Shown here in pieces: positions 9,391-20,163 of a stretch of 64,000 nucleotides of DNA. This stretch comes from Panicum virgatum (taxonomy: Eukaryota; Streptophyta; Magnoliopsida; Poales; Poaceae). The stretch is taken from positions 16,788,913 to 16,852,912 of the forward strand of contig NC_053147.1 in assembly GCF_016808335.1 (NCBI RefSeq), given 5' to 3'. Both the position numbers and the translations under genes were made by a program. The first letter of the stretch is position 1. Each line of letters begins with the position of its first letter. Under the pieces are notes generated by a model. That model saw nothing but the letters and a program-made list of their open reading frames with translations. It was not told the DNA's origin and made no database searches.

Positions 9391-12300
9391 CAGCTCTTTG
9401 GTAATGCCTCTGGGCTCACAACAAATCTCCAGAAAAGTAGTGTTCTTCCCGTACAATGTGCTGAAGATGACAAAGCTTTCTTGCAAGAAGCCCTGCCATG
9501 TCAGATCTCTGTGTTACGAATGAGAATGGGAGAATGGATCAGTTGTATTGAGGCCCATAGGGGTGCATATATAGAGAGTACATGAGGGAACCCTAGACTA
9601 TAGGAAATGACTCTAATACCCTTAACACCCCCCCTCAAATGCAACGTGAATACAATGGCGTTGCATTTGAAGAGTGGTACTAAGTACATGAGTTGAAAGA
9701 GAATAAGAAAAAAAACACTAATACATGACTAATACATCCAAAGTCCTAAAACAACAAGGATGTCGTTGAAGCGTGCAGCTCCTGAACATGTCTTGTAGAA
9801 CGATCTCCTCCACAAGTGGTGAACCAACCAAGTCTTCACAAACCAGTACATCGACTCTTCGACGGGAAGCTTGCTTTGGAGACTTTCAACTTGACAATGT
9901 GTGAGATGCGTCAAATCGAACCAAATGGATGATGCATAAGCCACTGCTGCAAGACGGCAAGCAGTGCACTGCTGCAAAACGGCAGGCAGTGAGACGATGT
10001 CATGATGACGACAAATATGGCCTTTGGTCATGACGTGTAGCAAGACGGCTACGAAAGAGACCAAGAGGCAAGGTCGCATCAAGAACGATAAGATTAGCTA
10101 AATCGACGTGACTTAGCCAACCATAATATGAAGGATAATTGGTCGATTGACAAAGATTATGTGGACTGGCACAGCTTCTATGAATTTTGAGCATGAAATT
10201 GGACTTGGATGAACCCTAGACTTTGACACAGATGCAATGGGAAGGAAATGGACCTCAACACACTAGATGTGATAGCAGCAGCAGCGAAATATGGTGTAGA
10301 CTATAGATGATAGCAGCAGCAATCAGGAAAAGAGGGGCACCATGCGCTCGTCCGTCTCCTCTGCTCCAGCCTCTCCCACACGGGCAGCAACGAGCTGCAG
10401 ACCGCGCTGGAGGGGAGGACGGTGACGAGAGGCGGAGGAGACGGCGGGAGGAAGCGTGTGGACGATGGACGGCGCACGGACAACGGAGGAGGCCGCCGGC
10501 CGGAGGAGGACGGGCGACGGACGCGGCGCGGATGGCCGGACGGGCGGCGACGGGCCGCCATGGCCGAGATGCGGCGGCCACGGGGCGGATCCAGCTCGGG
10601 AAGGGCCGGATCTGGCCCGAGGAGCCGGCGGCGGCTGCCATGGCGGAGGAGGTAGGGCGCGGCCGCGACGGCGGCGGCCAGACGGGGCCACGGGACGGCG
10701 ACGGCCTGACGGTGGCGCGGACGAGGACGAGACGACGACGGGTGGTGACGACGGCTGCTGCTGCTGCTGAAGAAGGCGGCGCGGAGAACGGGCGCCGGCG
10801 GGCTGCTGCTGCTTACGACGATGGAAGGGGGGAAAAAAAGTGGAGATCGATGCTGCCCCTCGGGAGACGGAGATCCTCCCGGGGGCAGCGCAGCGACGGG
10901 AAGGGTGGAGGCTCTCGATCTAAACCTGCTCTGTTACCATGTTACAAATGAGAATGGGAGAATGGATCAGTTGTATTGAGGCCCATAGGGGTGCATATAT
11001 AGAGAGTACATGAGGGAACCCTAGACTATAGGAAATGACTCTAATACCCTTAACACTCTGAATTCCTTTGTAAGTACCTGGGAGTTCCTCTCTCTCCTCA
11101 TAAGATTACTAAGACACAAGCACAGCTCATTATTGACAAATTAGCAGATAGACTCCCAAGTTGGAAGGCTGATCTGCTCACCAAAGCTGGTAGAATGATT
11201 TTGGTACAGTTTGTGCTTAGCTCAATGCTCATTTAGATTATATTGGCTCTTGAGTTACCACCTTGTGTTTTAAAGGCAATTGACAAAATAAGGAGAGGTT
11301 TTTTGTGGAAAGGCAGAAAAGATGCTAGAGGAGGACATTGCCTGCTTGCTTGGCCAAAGGTCACAAGACCATTTTGCTTGGGAGGGCTTGGTATTTTTGA
11401 TCTTCAAAAATTGGGGTGGGCCCTGAAGCTGAGGTGGCTTTGGCTGCAGAAAACAGAGCCTGAAAAGGCATGGGTACTCTTCCCCGTCCAAGCACAGCCC
11501 CAAGTCCACTCTTTCTTTGAAATGGCTGTTCAAACGGTAATTGGTAATGGAAAAAATACCCGTTTTTGGACAGATAGCTGGCTGCTTGGTCAAAGCTTAA
11601 AACAGTTCCTGCCACATTTGTTTAGTGCAATACCAGCAAGAGCAAGGAAAAGAACGGTTTATGATGCTCTCACAGGTGGAAGATGGATTTCAGACATTAG
11701 AGGAGCTTTAAGTGTGCAGGTTCTAGTGGAATATCTCTACCTTTGGGACCTTCTTTCTATTGTTGAATTGCAGCCAGAAGTGGAGGACATACATATTTGG
11801 AGGTTTTCAAATTCTGGGATATACACCACTAAATCAGCCTATGAGGCCTTTTTCATTGGAGCTACTCATTTTGGTTCGTGGGAGAGAATATGGAAAAGTT
11901 GGGCTTTTTCATTGGAGCTCCAGGGAAATGCAAGTTCTTCATGTGGACGGTGGCACACAATAGGGTCTGGACAGCAGATAGACTTGCTAAAAGGGGCCTT
12001 AACCACCCACCGAAATGCCCACTTTGTGATCAGGTTGGAGAAACAATTGATCACTTATTGGTCTCCTGTGTCTTCACCCGACAGTTCTGGGTCCACACCT
12101 TGGAGCAGTTTGGGCTGCAAACCTTGGCGCCACAGTTGGATGATCACTGTTTTATTCATTGGTGGGGGGAAACTAGCAGCAGGTTCTCGGGTCAGGTTCA
12201 AAAGGGAATCAATTCCATCATTATTCTAGGATCTTGGTTAGTGTGGAAGCACAGGAATTATTGTGTGTTTGATGGAGGAACTCCTAATTTATCCCAGGTC

Positions 12301-12575
12301 ATGGCAGCCTTTAGAGAAGAGGTCCAACTGTGGTCTGTAGCTGGGGCTCGAGGAGTTTCTTATCTCCTTGCCCTAGCTCCCACCTCCTAATTGCCCTGTG
12401 TAGGTGGTCTGGTCCTTTAAGTGTTTAGTGTGTCTAAGAGAGTGTGTTCTTCCTAGGGTGTGTTACAGACCCTTTATCCCTGTAACATTTTTGTTTTGGG
12501 GGCTCTTTCCCCCCTTTTCTTTCTTCTTAATATATTGATGCACAGCTCTCCTGCGCATTCGAGAAAAATTCCATC
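9391..12575 (+). mobile_element. LINE (L1-type) 3' part, interrupted by a short-LTR element
   Basis: Plus-strand sequence resembling the C-terminal half of a plant L1 reverse transcriptase. It begins with LFGNASGLTTNLQKSSV, is cut at 9511 by the LTR element, and resumes at 11063 with YLGVPLSLPHK and LADRLPSWKADLLTKAGRM. It continues through FCLGGLGIFDLQKLGWALK and the zf-RVT-like end KCPLCDQVGETIDHLLVSC to about 12390. Defects include an in-frame stop near 11233 and a frameshift near 11930. The 3' UTR ends in an A-rich tail near 12575. The 5' half of the LINE, with the endonuclease, is missing. Confidence 0.8.
9512..11057 (-). mobile_element. short-LTR retrotransposon (TRIM/SMART-like) with perfect 5-bp target duplication
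   Basis: Two near-identical LTRs of about 116 bp (9512-9627 and 10940-11057), each TGTTAC...TTAACA, enclose 1.3 kb. The 5-bp duplication CTCTG is present at 9507-9511 and 11058-11062. The minus strand is the sense strand: a primer-binding site TGGTAACAGAGC lies next to the right LTR (10928-10939), and a purine tract complementary to CCCCCCCTC lies next to the left LTR. The GC-rich interior (about 10300-10920) has overlapping frames on both strands. None resembles gag or pol, so the element is non-autonomous. The LTRs differ by only a few bases, which suggests a fairly recent insertion. Confidence 0.85.
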
Positions 12576-13242
12576 AGAAAACAAGATCTTTATAGGTTAA
12601 AACCCAGCTAGAAAAGACATTGGTAGCTAGCATAGAGATTTCATAATTGAAGAACCAGATAGGTGATTGCATTGACAGATAAATGGTATTTCAAAAACTC
12701 GACCTGCGAGATAAATGGTATTTCATAATTTAAGAACCAGATAGATGATTGCATTTACAGACAAATGGTTGGCATTAAATCACAATGTGGGTATAGCTAG
12801 CTCACATTAGGTGATTATATCATCCCTTGATAAACCAAAAGAAATGAACATTACAGGGTGTGTCACTGTAACTAAGTTTAATGCTTTGTGTGTATCTCCT
12901 TCAAATGCATGCACAAGAGATCAACAAGGTAATGTACAACATCTTGTTTATGTTATGAAAAACTTGATCTAAGCTGAAACGCAAAAACTGAAGAGCAGAG
13001 TACGAAGTTACACTAGTTTAATTTGAAATATCAGCAATTTCCCCTCTATTTACAGTGATACACCATTATGTTATGATAAACAGTAGTTTCCTGATAAAGG
13101 TAAAACCTTTCTTGTAATTTACTGTGAAATTTAGTTAAAAATAATCACAGAAAGCATATGAAAAATTAATATACTTAATTTTTTTAAGACTCTTTGAATA
13201 AATAGACACGAGAATATATTATACAGCCCGCCATAGTTGTAC
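12576..13242. other. no gene seen; contains an imperfect direct repeat
   Basis: AT-rich sequence left of the last recognisable oxygenase exon. A phrase of about 70 bases (TTTCATAATT.GAAGAACCAG, then a second block) occurs twice at about 12638-12705 and 12718-12770. I searched the minus strand for the next oxygenase exon and did not find it. Confidence 0.4.
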
Positions 13243-15293
13243 CTGTTTGAAGCTCGGGAAGATCATCATTTGGCCATATGTTTGGTCGGCAGTATGATGG
13301 GAATCTAAATGTAATCATCGTCAGATGTGATAAGAAAGCAAACATGAACTAATAATTTATTATCAATGCGAACATCAAAAATTGCAACTCAATAGGTGTT
13401 AAACTTATTAAATATATATGTAACATCTTGTCTGAAAAGATGGTATAAAACTGCTCATATTAAGTAACAAATGTTTCAGATCCTGAATGACAACCATCTT
13501 GAGCTGCAGCAAGATGGTGAAATTCTAATGAAATGAAAGATGACTTCATTGCATACATTAGGATCGGAACAATAATGAAATCAACTTGTTTTCAGTAATT
13601 CTATAAACTAACTGCAAGTTCCACAGAAAACTAAACTATGATGCTTCAAGCATTATACCTAGTTAAAAGCACATCGTCAGTGGTAGGGACATCAAATAAT
13701 GGGTTGGCAAAATACGAGCCTTTGAATGTGTCTGCATAAGATGGTCGAATAATGTTAACATACTAAGACATTACATTATTTATTTTTTAAAAAAGACACA
13801 TCACTGACTGTAAAAAAAATGACATCACATTAGTTATAAAAACACAGCTAGCAAAACCAAAAGATTAATTTGCATTGGATCGAGCTGTTGCAATAATGGA
13901 CTGTTTTACTTTAGCAGTTGGTTTTTCCTGCTAAATTATTTCTTTCACCAAAATTAATCCTTAAATCGACAACCTTAGAGGATGAGAGCATGCATAGAGA
14001 CTGATCTTGGGTATAAAATCAGATATATGTCCCCCAAAGTTTAGTGGCCTTTTGCAATATTCATTCAGGAATATCTAGTGCTCCACATGCTAGGGTCCAT
14101 GACTACACAGAACGAAAAAATGTATTCGACCAAATTTGCCAGACTCAAATTTCTGTTTCCCATGACTCCAACCGAAGTTATATCTGCAAAGCAAAGTAAA
14201 TGCATATGAAGCATAAAAGGAAGTGGCAAATATAGGTAATAGTCAAGAAAGTAGACGACAAAACCTATGAGAAGTAATTGTATTTTTTCAGGTTGGATAT
14301 CTTGTTTCGTTTCAACTCACTAAACACACTTGCTTTCAAGCTTATTTAATTCAGCTGTAAAGAAAAGAACAAACCAATTCCAACATGGACCGACACTTCA
14401 GAGGATCCTCTAAGCCTTTATATAGAACGCCTAAGTAGGGAAGGTGTACTAAAAAGAAACTCAAAAGTAGCAATAATAATACAGGCCGAAGAGGAGGAGC
14501 TTGAACAATACAATTAAACATCACAATCAGGAAGACACCCAACTTTATTAAGAAAGACAAAGTTCATACAAGAAAAAAAAAGGAAATAAGGAAAGGAGGG
14601 ACATTGGAAATTAGATGAATACATAATTGAAACACCTTAAGCTATCGATCGCAACATTGGAAACTAGATGAATATAATTGAAACACAATTGGGACAGATG
14701 GTTTTTTGCTTTTATCTAAGAGAACGTTAAATATGACCTGCTATTTGGGTCTTCCAGTCCTTTCTTCACTTCTTCAGGAAGGTTTGCAACCCTAACAAAC
14801 AGCACGGGGTTTTTGAGTGTAGAAAAACAGCTTAACAGCACGAAGAACCCTGCTAATGAGGGCCTGAATAAACATAAGACAACATGCCTTGGCGCCAGGC
14901 GCAGCAGCCTTTTCCTGAGCTCGGGATAACCAGGTACCTGCACGCACAAAGCAAGCATACACCGTCCGTGACTCGAAGTTTGCTGGGTATCGTCACACGC
15001 CAGTCCCAAACGCTGTGGTACTAGTACTCACGTCGGCGATGGAGACGATGCCGAGCCCTTGGCGCCCGAAGCCATCCCCGATCACGCCGTTCAGGTCCTT
15101 GCCCCTATCCTGCGCCCCCGCGCGCGCCGTCAGAGCCACAGAAGTGCAAAAGAGACCGACCAAATGCTGCCGAGATCGCTTCACCGAGCTGCCAGCGAGC
15201 CGCGTGGGTGCTTTGTGGGAGGTGAGAGTTGGTTACCTCGAGGTCGGCGAAGGGGATGGTGACGACGCGGGCGGACGCCGGCCGCTGCTCCAT
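13243..15293 (-). pseudogene. 2OG-Fe(II) oxygenase-like gene, first seven exons only
   Basis: Minus-strand exons placed by splice sites and phase: 15293-15237, 15109-15032, 14937-14888, 14791-14738, 14183-14131, 13731-13659 and 13304-13243. They join in one frame of about 97 codons, starting MEQRPASARVVTIPFADLE. Later phrases are VPGYPELRKRLLRLAPR, VANLPEEVKKGLEDPNS, YNFGWSHGKQKFESGK, TFKGSYFANPLFDVPTTDD and FPSYCRPNIWPNDDLPELQ. This is the DIOX_N-like N-terminal part of an uncharacterised plant 2OG-dioxygenase family. Intron 3 has a GC donor (AAG|GCATGT at 14887). The catalytic HxD...H part is absent: no further exon is seen before the LINE. A matching C-terminal exon lies at 8316 on the other strand. 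The locus is therefore broken. Confidence 0.7.
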
Positions 15294-16076
15294 CGCGAGG
15301 TCGGCCGGCCGGCAGGTCCCGGGTCGATCTGCCTCCGGCGGGCGTCGGCCGTGGCCCGAGGAGAGAGTGCTGGCGGCCTAGCGGGACTCTCCCTCTGCCT
15401 CTCGCGGTTCCCCGGTGGAAATTTGCGTGGCTCTAGTTTTTCTTTAAAAAAAAAAGAGTAAAAAAAGGTCGCGTGGCTCTAGTTGATGTAGGTGAACGTT
15501 GATGCAGACTCATCATCCTACGCGTCGAAAACTGATTTGTGAACTGTGATCGAGAGCCAAGTGGGCATCTGCCGTTTGCTTGCAATGGCACAAGGCAATA
15601 CGGGCCCGGCGGTCGCGTGGCCACCCTGTGCTTGGCTGCTCGCCCTTCCTACGATGCCAAAGAAGCTACTACAGGTCAAACGAATCTCCAAGCGAGAGCA
15701 TTTAGGCTTAATGGCAGGGGGGCAGACGAAAAGACACTCTTTTTTTTTTGAGACGACACTCCATCGAACACCATTAACACAGCATAATACTTTCATTTCA
15801 AGGCCAATGAGTTACAATTGTCAAAAGTTGTCTAGGTTGCGACTAAAAGCCAGTTACAATTGACATAAGTTGTCTAGGTCGCGACTAACGGCGGCGACTA
15901 GCATGCAAACAGGCATTTCGTGCAATCGTGCAAGCAGTGCACTCCGTCCTCACGATCCTCATCCAATGGTGCATGCAGGTTTTGCTCATAAACCCCTCCA
16001 CTTCTCCCCTCAGTCTCACGCGCAAGTTGCGCCCACGACCAAACCCAGAAGATCACGTCGATCGTGATTGCCGCGC
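15294..16076. other. no gene seen; short tandem repeat inside
   Basis: Region upstream of the oxygenase start. At about 15809-15889 a phrase of roughly 40 bases (GTTACAATTG...TTGTCTAGGT.GCGACTAA) is repeated twice in tandem. No coding sequence is recognised. Confidence 0.4.
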
Positions 16077-16300
16077 CCTCGATCGTGGCCGCCGTGCCGC
16101 CGCCGTCAAATGGACGGCACCACTGGAACTGCAAAGGAAGGGAGTGCACGACCTCGATCGTGACTGCCGCGCCGCCGTCGTCAACTGGACGGCGCCATCG
16201 GAACTGCTGCCGCGCGAGTGCGCGACCTCGATCTTGGCTGCCGCGTCGTCGTTGTCAACTGGACGACAGCGTCACCAAAACTGCAGCCGCGCTCCTGACA
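16077..16300. repeat. three imperfect tandem units of about 74 bp
   Basis: Units begin CCTCGATCGTGGCCGCCG, CCTCGATCGTGACTGCCG and CCTCGATCTTGGCTGCCG, and each continues with GTCAA.TGGACG. They are GC-rich and open frames in several directions. I do not recognise a protein, so I treat this as a tandem repeat rather than a gene. Confidence 0.6.
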
Positions 16301-16475
16301 AGGCCTGCGCATGGAGCGCAGCCTCATGTTGTGATCATCCCAGCACGCTATTGCGGTACATGTTGCAGTTGGTTGTCTTCACATTATTCTGCTTGTCAGG
16401 TGAGGAACTAGGGCAATGATTGCACAAATGCAAGCAAATTTCTGCTCCAAATATGTGGCCAAGTATGATCCGCTG
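16301..16475. other. no gene seen
   Basis: Short unassigned stretch between the tandem repeat and a MITE. Confidence 0.35.
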
Positions 16476-16634
16476 CAGGGGCGGATCCAGTAGGGGGCTC
16501 GAGCCCCCCTGCCCCCGGAAACTCCATTGGAGCCCCCCCTTGATTTTTTCCCCTGCCATTGAAGAAAGCTCAAGGTTGAAGATGAACAGTGTGTAGTTGA
16601 GCCCCCCTCCCTTTCTAATTTGGATCCGCCACTG
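16476..16634. mobile_element. hAT-type MITE, 159 bp
   Basis: Termini are CAGGGGCGGATCCAG and, reversed, CAGTGGCGGATCCAAA. The 8-bp repeat ATCCGCTG flanks the element exactly (16468-16475 and 16635-16642). It is rich in runs of C and G and non-coding. A fragment of a similar terminus (GGCTCCGCCCCTG) occurs near 25347. Confidence 0.8.
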
Positions 16635-16949
16635 ATCCGCTGCTAGCTTTGAGAAGGAAGATGTCAAGCGCGCACAATAAGTTTGAAGATACGTTTCAAA
16701 TGGCAAAGACAGCAGACAGGGGCATGGATATTCTGTTACAAAATTTAGAATCTCTATCATTGTTGTTTTAGCCTTGCTCTCGCACCAGACAAGAACATGA
16801 ACTTTTTATTGGCTGCAGCATTCCAAATGATGTTGCTATTTTTTTCACACCACATAACAGAAAATCGATTACAATCATCTCACAGAGAGCAACAATTACA
16901 CAGTAACATCTTCCATTCCATAGACGGGCATCCCTGCAGGCAACCGCTG
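16635..16949. other. no gene seen
   Basis: Mixed-composition sequence without a recognisable gene or repeat. Confidence 0.35.
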
Positions 16950-17150
16950 CAGCCTACATGCCAGCTTGGATGGAGGGGCACCGCTGCACGCCGTCTTGGA
17001 GGAGCGGTGGCGCAGGTGTATCAGCTTCAAGGCGGCGCCGGCGCAACAGCGGCCCAGGGGCAGACCTATTGAAGCCTGCAGGCCAGCTCGGATGGAGGTA
17101 CTGCACGCCCGCTTGGAGGAGCGGCAGCGCAGGTGGATCCGCATTGGCAT
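16950..17150. repeat. two imperfect tandem units of about 120 bp, GC-rich
   Basis: Phrases such as GCCAGCTTGGATGGAGG, then CTTGGAGGAGCGGTGGCGCAG, recur about 120 bases later as GCCAGCTCGGATGGAGG and CTTGGAGGAGCGGCAGCGCAG. GC-rich sequence continues to about 17430 and opens frames on both strands. None of them matches a protein I know. Confidence 0.5.
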
Positions 17151-18063
17151 GAGGGCGCGGCTGCCCTGGACGCCTGGCGGCGGTGCGGCCACGCATCTGC
17201 CCTGGCCGCCTGGCGACAGCGCGGCAGCGCGGCAGCGGACCAGGGGCAGGGCACTGCCGTGCATATCGGAGGAAGGAGCAGACCTCCATTGACGGCCAGG
17301 AGGCCACGAGACAGGTGCAAGCCCATGGACCCAGTGGCTCTAGAGGCGGCGCAGGACCTGGGCGTGCCCGGCGGCGACGGCGCAGGGACGCCCGACGGCG
17401 ACGGCACAGGTCGTCCCAGGCCGAGCTCAAACACAAATGAATGCAAAGGAAGGGAGGTTTTGGTGATTTCCCTTTGCACTGGAGAGAGGACCGTCGGGGG
17501 CTTCTGTGTGAAAAATGAAAATACAAGGTACCGTAGGATGACCATCGGGCGGCCCAGGGGCGCTGCTTGCACCCTTGCACGGGTGTGCTGTTTGCACCCA
17601 AGTTGGACCTGCGACTAACAGCCTGTTCAGTAAAAAAAAGAGCAAAGCTAAACTACTCAAAATCGCCATGGAAACTTTTCAGCTAAACATCCTCAAAAGT
17701 AGGAAGCTTGACCGAATATGGAAGATACCTGCAAGTTGGAAATAGAGAAATTCATAAGCATTAAATGTGATGCAAAACTAAATAATGAGGGGAAATACAG
17801 AGTCTAGTGCTGTTCTGGAGACAAACCTAATACCATAGAACATAATGAACCATTAACCATAGAACATAATGAACAACGAAGAGAGAACTAGTGCCACCCA
17901 AACCCATGAGCTAAGATACAATTTCTAGATTATGGAGTCCTTGTAAACTAAATTCTAAATATTCTGCAGTAAAGCACCTAGCTTTTCATCAAACCACAAC
18001 TAAAGGAAACACAGACAGGGGAGCTAAGATTGATCAACAAGTGGTTGAAAGATGTAATATACC
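17151..18063. other. no gene recognised
   Basis: GC-rich to about 17600, then AT-rich. Long frames in the first part are on both strands at once, which points to composition rather than coding. Confidence 0.35.
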
Positions 18064-18224
18064 GGTGTAAATTGGTGACTCTTAGGTGCATCTCCAATCC
18101 TCTTTAGTTCAAATTATACTGCTTCTCCAAAATAAGGTCCTATTTTTTTAGAAAAGTAGCACAAATATATTAATTATTAACTAATGAGGGTTGGAGGTAA
18201 ACCTAACAGTCACCAATTAGCACC
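18064..18224. mobile_element. MITE, family A (GGTG.AAATTGGTGACT ends)
   Basis: An inverted-repeat element with termini GGTGTAAATTGGTGACT and, reversed, GGTGCTAATTGGTGACT, extending inward to CTCCAA.CCTC. A related copy lies at 42495-42640. The target duplication is unclear, so I cannot assign the superfamily. Confidence 0.6.
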
Positions 18225-18709
18225 ATACAACATATAAGCACATAAACAGATAGGGAATGCATGACTACACGATAAATAACAGAATTATCTAAAGCTGCCT
18301 ACATACATGCTACACCTCGCAAGACAACACAAATGCCAAGATACAAATAATGAATATTGTCGTCATTGGAGGCAAGGCTGTGAGGAACCAGTTGATGAGA
18401 GACTCATTAACCAAGTACAGCCTCGTACTATGAGACCACTGCATTTGTTCTAGGGCCCCAACTTCCGAGCACCCTGCAGAGAACCTGCAGGTATTTCGAA
18501 GCTACAAGCAGAGCTTCCCCCAATTGGCATGGGACCCTTACACATAAACAACACAAGATCAAAAGGCAACCTAAGATCACACCATTCGCACTTCGATTAG
18601 AAGTCTGATACATGCCACAATCAAGAGCTTGCATCATCTAACACCGGGAGTTAGCAAGGCCGCATCAGATGAATTATAAAAACTATTGAGGCAAGGCATT
18701 CTACCTTGT
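18225..18709. other. 3' flank and probable 3' UTR of the eL33 gene
   Basis: AT-rich sequence with no separate gene. It follows the eL33 stop on the minus strand and probably holds its 3' UTR and poly(A) site; I could not fix the site. Confidence 0.4.
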
Positions 18710-19230
18710 TTAGATACTGCTGGGATACATGAAGACGCGGACCTTCTTACCCTGCATCACCACCACAAAAACCACCGAGCAAGGCATCAGAAATGCACCA
18801 AGCAAAACGCTACCTGGAAACACGAAATCCAGCGAACGGGAGCTCACCATGGAGTTGGGCGGGAGGTTGGACCGGAACTTGGCGCGCACGACGCCGGAGT
18901 TGCCGTGCGGGCGCGTCACCTTGCCCCAGATGCACCGGATGCTGGTGCCGTCGCTCTTGGTCTTAGCCTTGTAGACGTAGGCGATCCGCTTGCCGCCGTA
19001 CCACGCCACATCCTCCTTGGTGCTGACGCCCTCGATCTGCAGCAGCGACGTGTTCTCGTACTGGTTCGACTTGGACCGCTTGTAGCCCAGGATCGTGCCC
19101 CGCACGTACATCCTGCGCAAAACCGAAACGGAATCGGATCAGATGATTCCCCTGACGAAGGGGGGTGGGGGGGGCTGTTTGGCGTCAGTGTGGCGTACCT
19201 GACGCGCTGGCCTTGGCGTCCCTTCACCAT
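18710..19230 (-). CDS. RPL35A: 60S ribosomal protein L35a (eL33)
   Basis: Cytosolic large-subunit ribosomal protein. Three exons join in frame: 19230-19199, 19112-18848 and 18751-18710, with GT-AG introns, giving 112 residues, the usual length. Exon 1 encodes [10 protein letters not shown]. Exon 2 encodes [53 protein letters not shown] and [10 protein letters not shown]. Exon 3 encodes [13 protein letters not shown] and the stop. All family landmarks are present and nothing is broken. Reading through intron 2 gives a longer frame, which is an artefact. The codons are strongly GC-ending, as expected for a highly expressed grass gene. Confidence is high for both function and structure. Confidence 0.96.
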
Positions 19231-20022
19231 ACTCGCCGCCGCCGGAGGCCTCGCCGACGAGGGTTTGAGAGGTTGAGGGGAGTGGAAGGAAGTGACGGCG
19301 CAGCGAATGAACCCTAGGTCTGTGGTGGTGGGGATTTAAAAGTTTCCGGTGCTTGATTGGACGGCTGCGATTGCATCGAATGGCGCGTCAGTAAAATGGG
19401 CCTAGCCCACCTTAAGAAATGGTGGTCCAGCCTAGCAACTCTGTCCGGCCCACAAATGTTCCCGTGTGGCCGCGTCGAAATCAGCCCGTTAATCTGGGTT
19501 CTCAGGCCTAAATGCAACTTGTAGTGGTTTCTCAAAAAAAAAAATGCAACTTGTAGTGTAGTCCGGCATGAGCTCTCTCTCTCTCTCTCGCGTCATGCAT
19601 AATTGCATACTATGCGTGCTGACGTGTTCTTGCAATGATTTTCTGTGTGGTGTGTGTAGGCCTAGGTGTGTGCCTCAACGCGGAGGCGCTTTGCCAAGTG
19701 TCGACCATGACCGGCAAGTGGCAAGCCACGCAGATCGAGATGTTCGGTTTTCCTATCCCCCGTGACGCCATCGTCGTGACAAAACTAACCCTGGCCGGCT
19801 CTTGTGATGATCACAAATCACCGACGTGGACCTGAGCTTGCTCACAAATTGACTTGGGCAAAGAGGACTCCTGCAGCAAGAAAAACCACTGGCAAATATT
19901 TTTATTTCTCGCTCCTCCTCTCCGGAACTTAAATAAATTTCTGGATCCTTTTGAAGGATTGGGCTCTGATGACTTGTAACTGTTAGATACAATCCATAAT
20001 AAAATAATAGTTTTGTGTTACT
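19231..20022. other. promoter side of eL33 and intergenic sequence
   Basis: Immediately right of 19230 is the 5' UTR and promoter of the eL33 gene. A (CT)n run lies at about 19570-19588. No further gene is seen. Confidence 0.4.
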
Positions 20023-20163
20023 CACCCTGTTCGGCCGGTGGATTGAGCCTCCAGCCCTACAGTAACTCTCTCTCACGTTACTCCAGCTCCATCCTCCAGC
20101 CACCAGCCAGGTAACAGTGTTTTTCTCTCACACTACTCCAGCTCCAGCCTGCTGAACACGGTG
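20023..20163. mobile_element. MITE with CACC(C/G)TGTTC termini
   Basis: The left end is CACCCTGTTCGGC and the right end, reversed, is CACCGTGTTCAGC, with CTCCAGC-rich arms. The element is flanked by ACT on both sides, possibly a 3-bp duplication. It is non-coding. Superfamily is uncertain. Confidence 0.5.

Noticed and set aside
10255..10951. Frames of up to 214 codons in the interior of the short-LTR element.
   Set aside because: Frames are open on both strands at once with low-complexity Arg/Gly/Pro content and no gag or pol motif.
15928..17618. GC-rich frames of 160-215 codons on both strands.
   Set aside because: They run through tandem repeats and overlap each other; no domain is recognisable.
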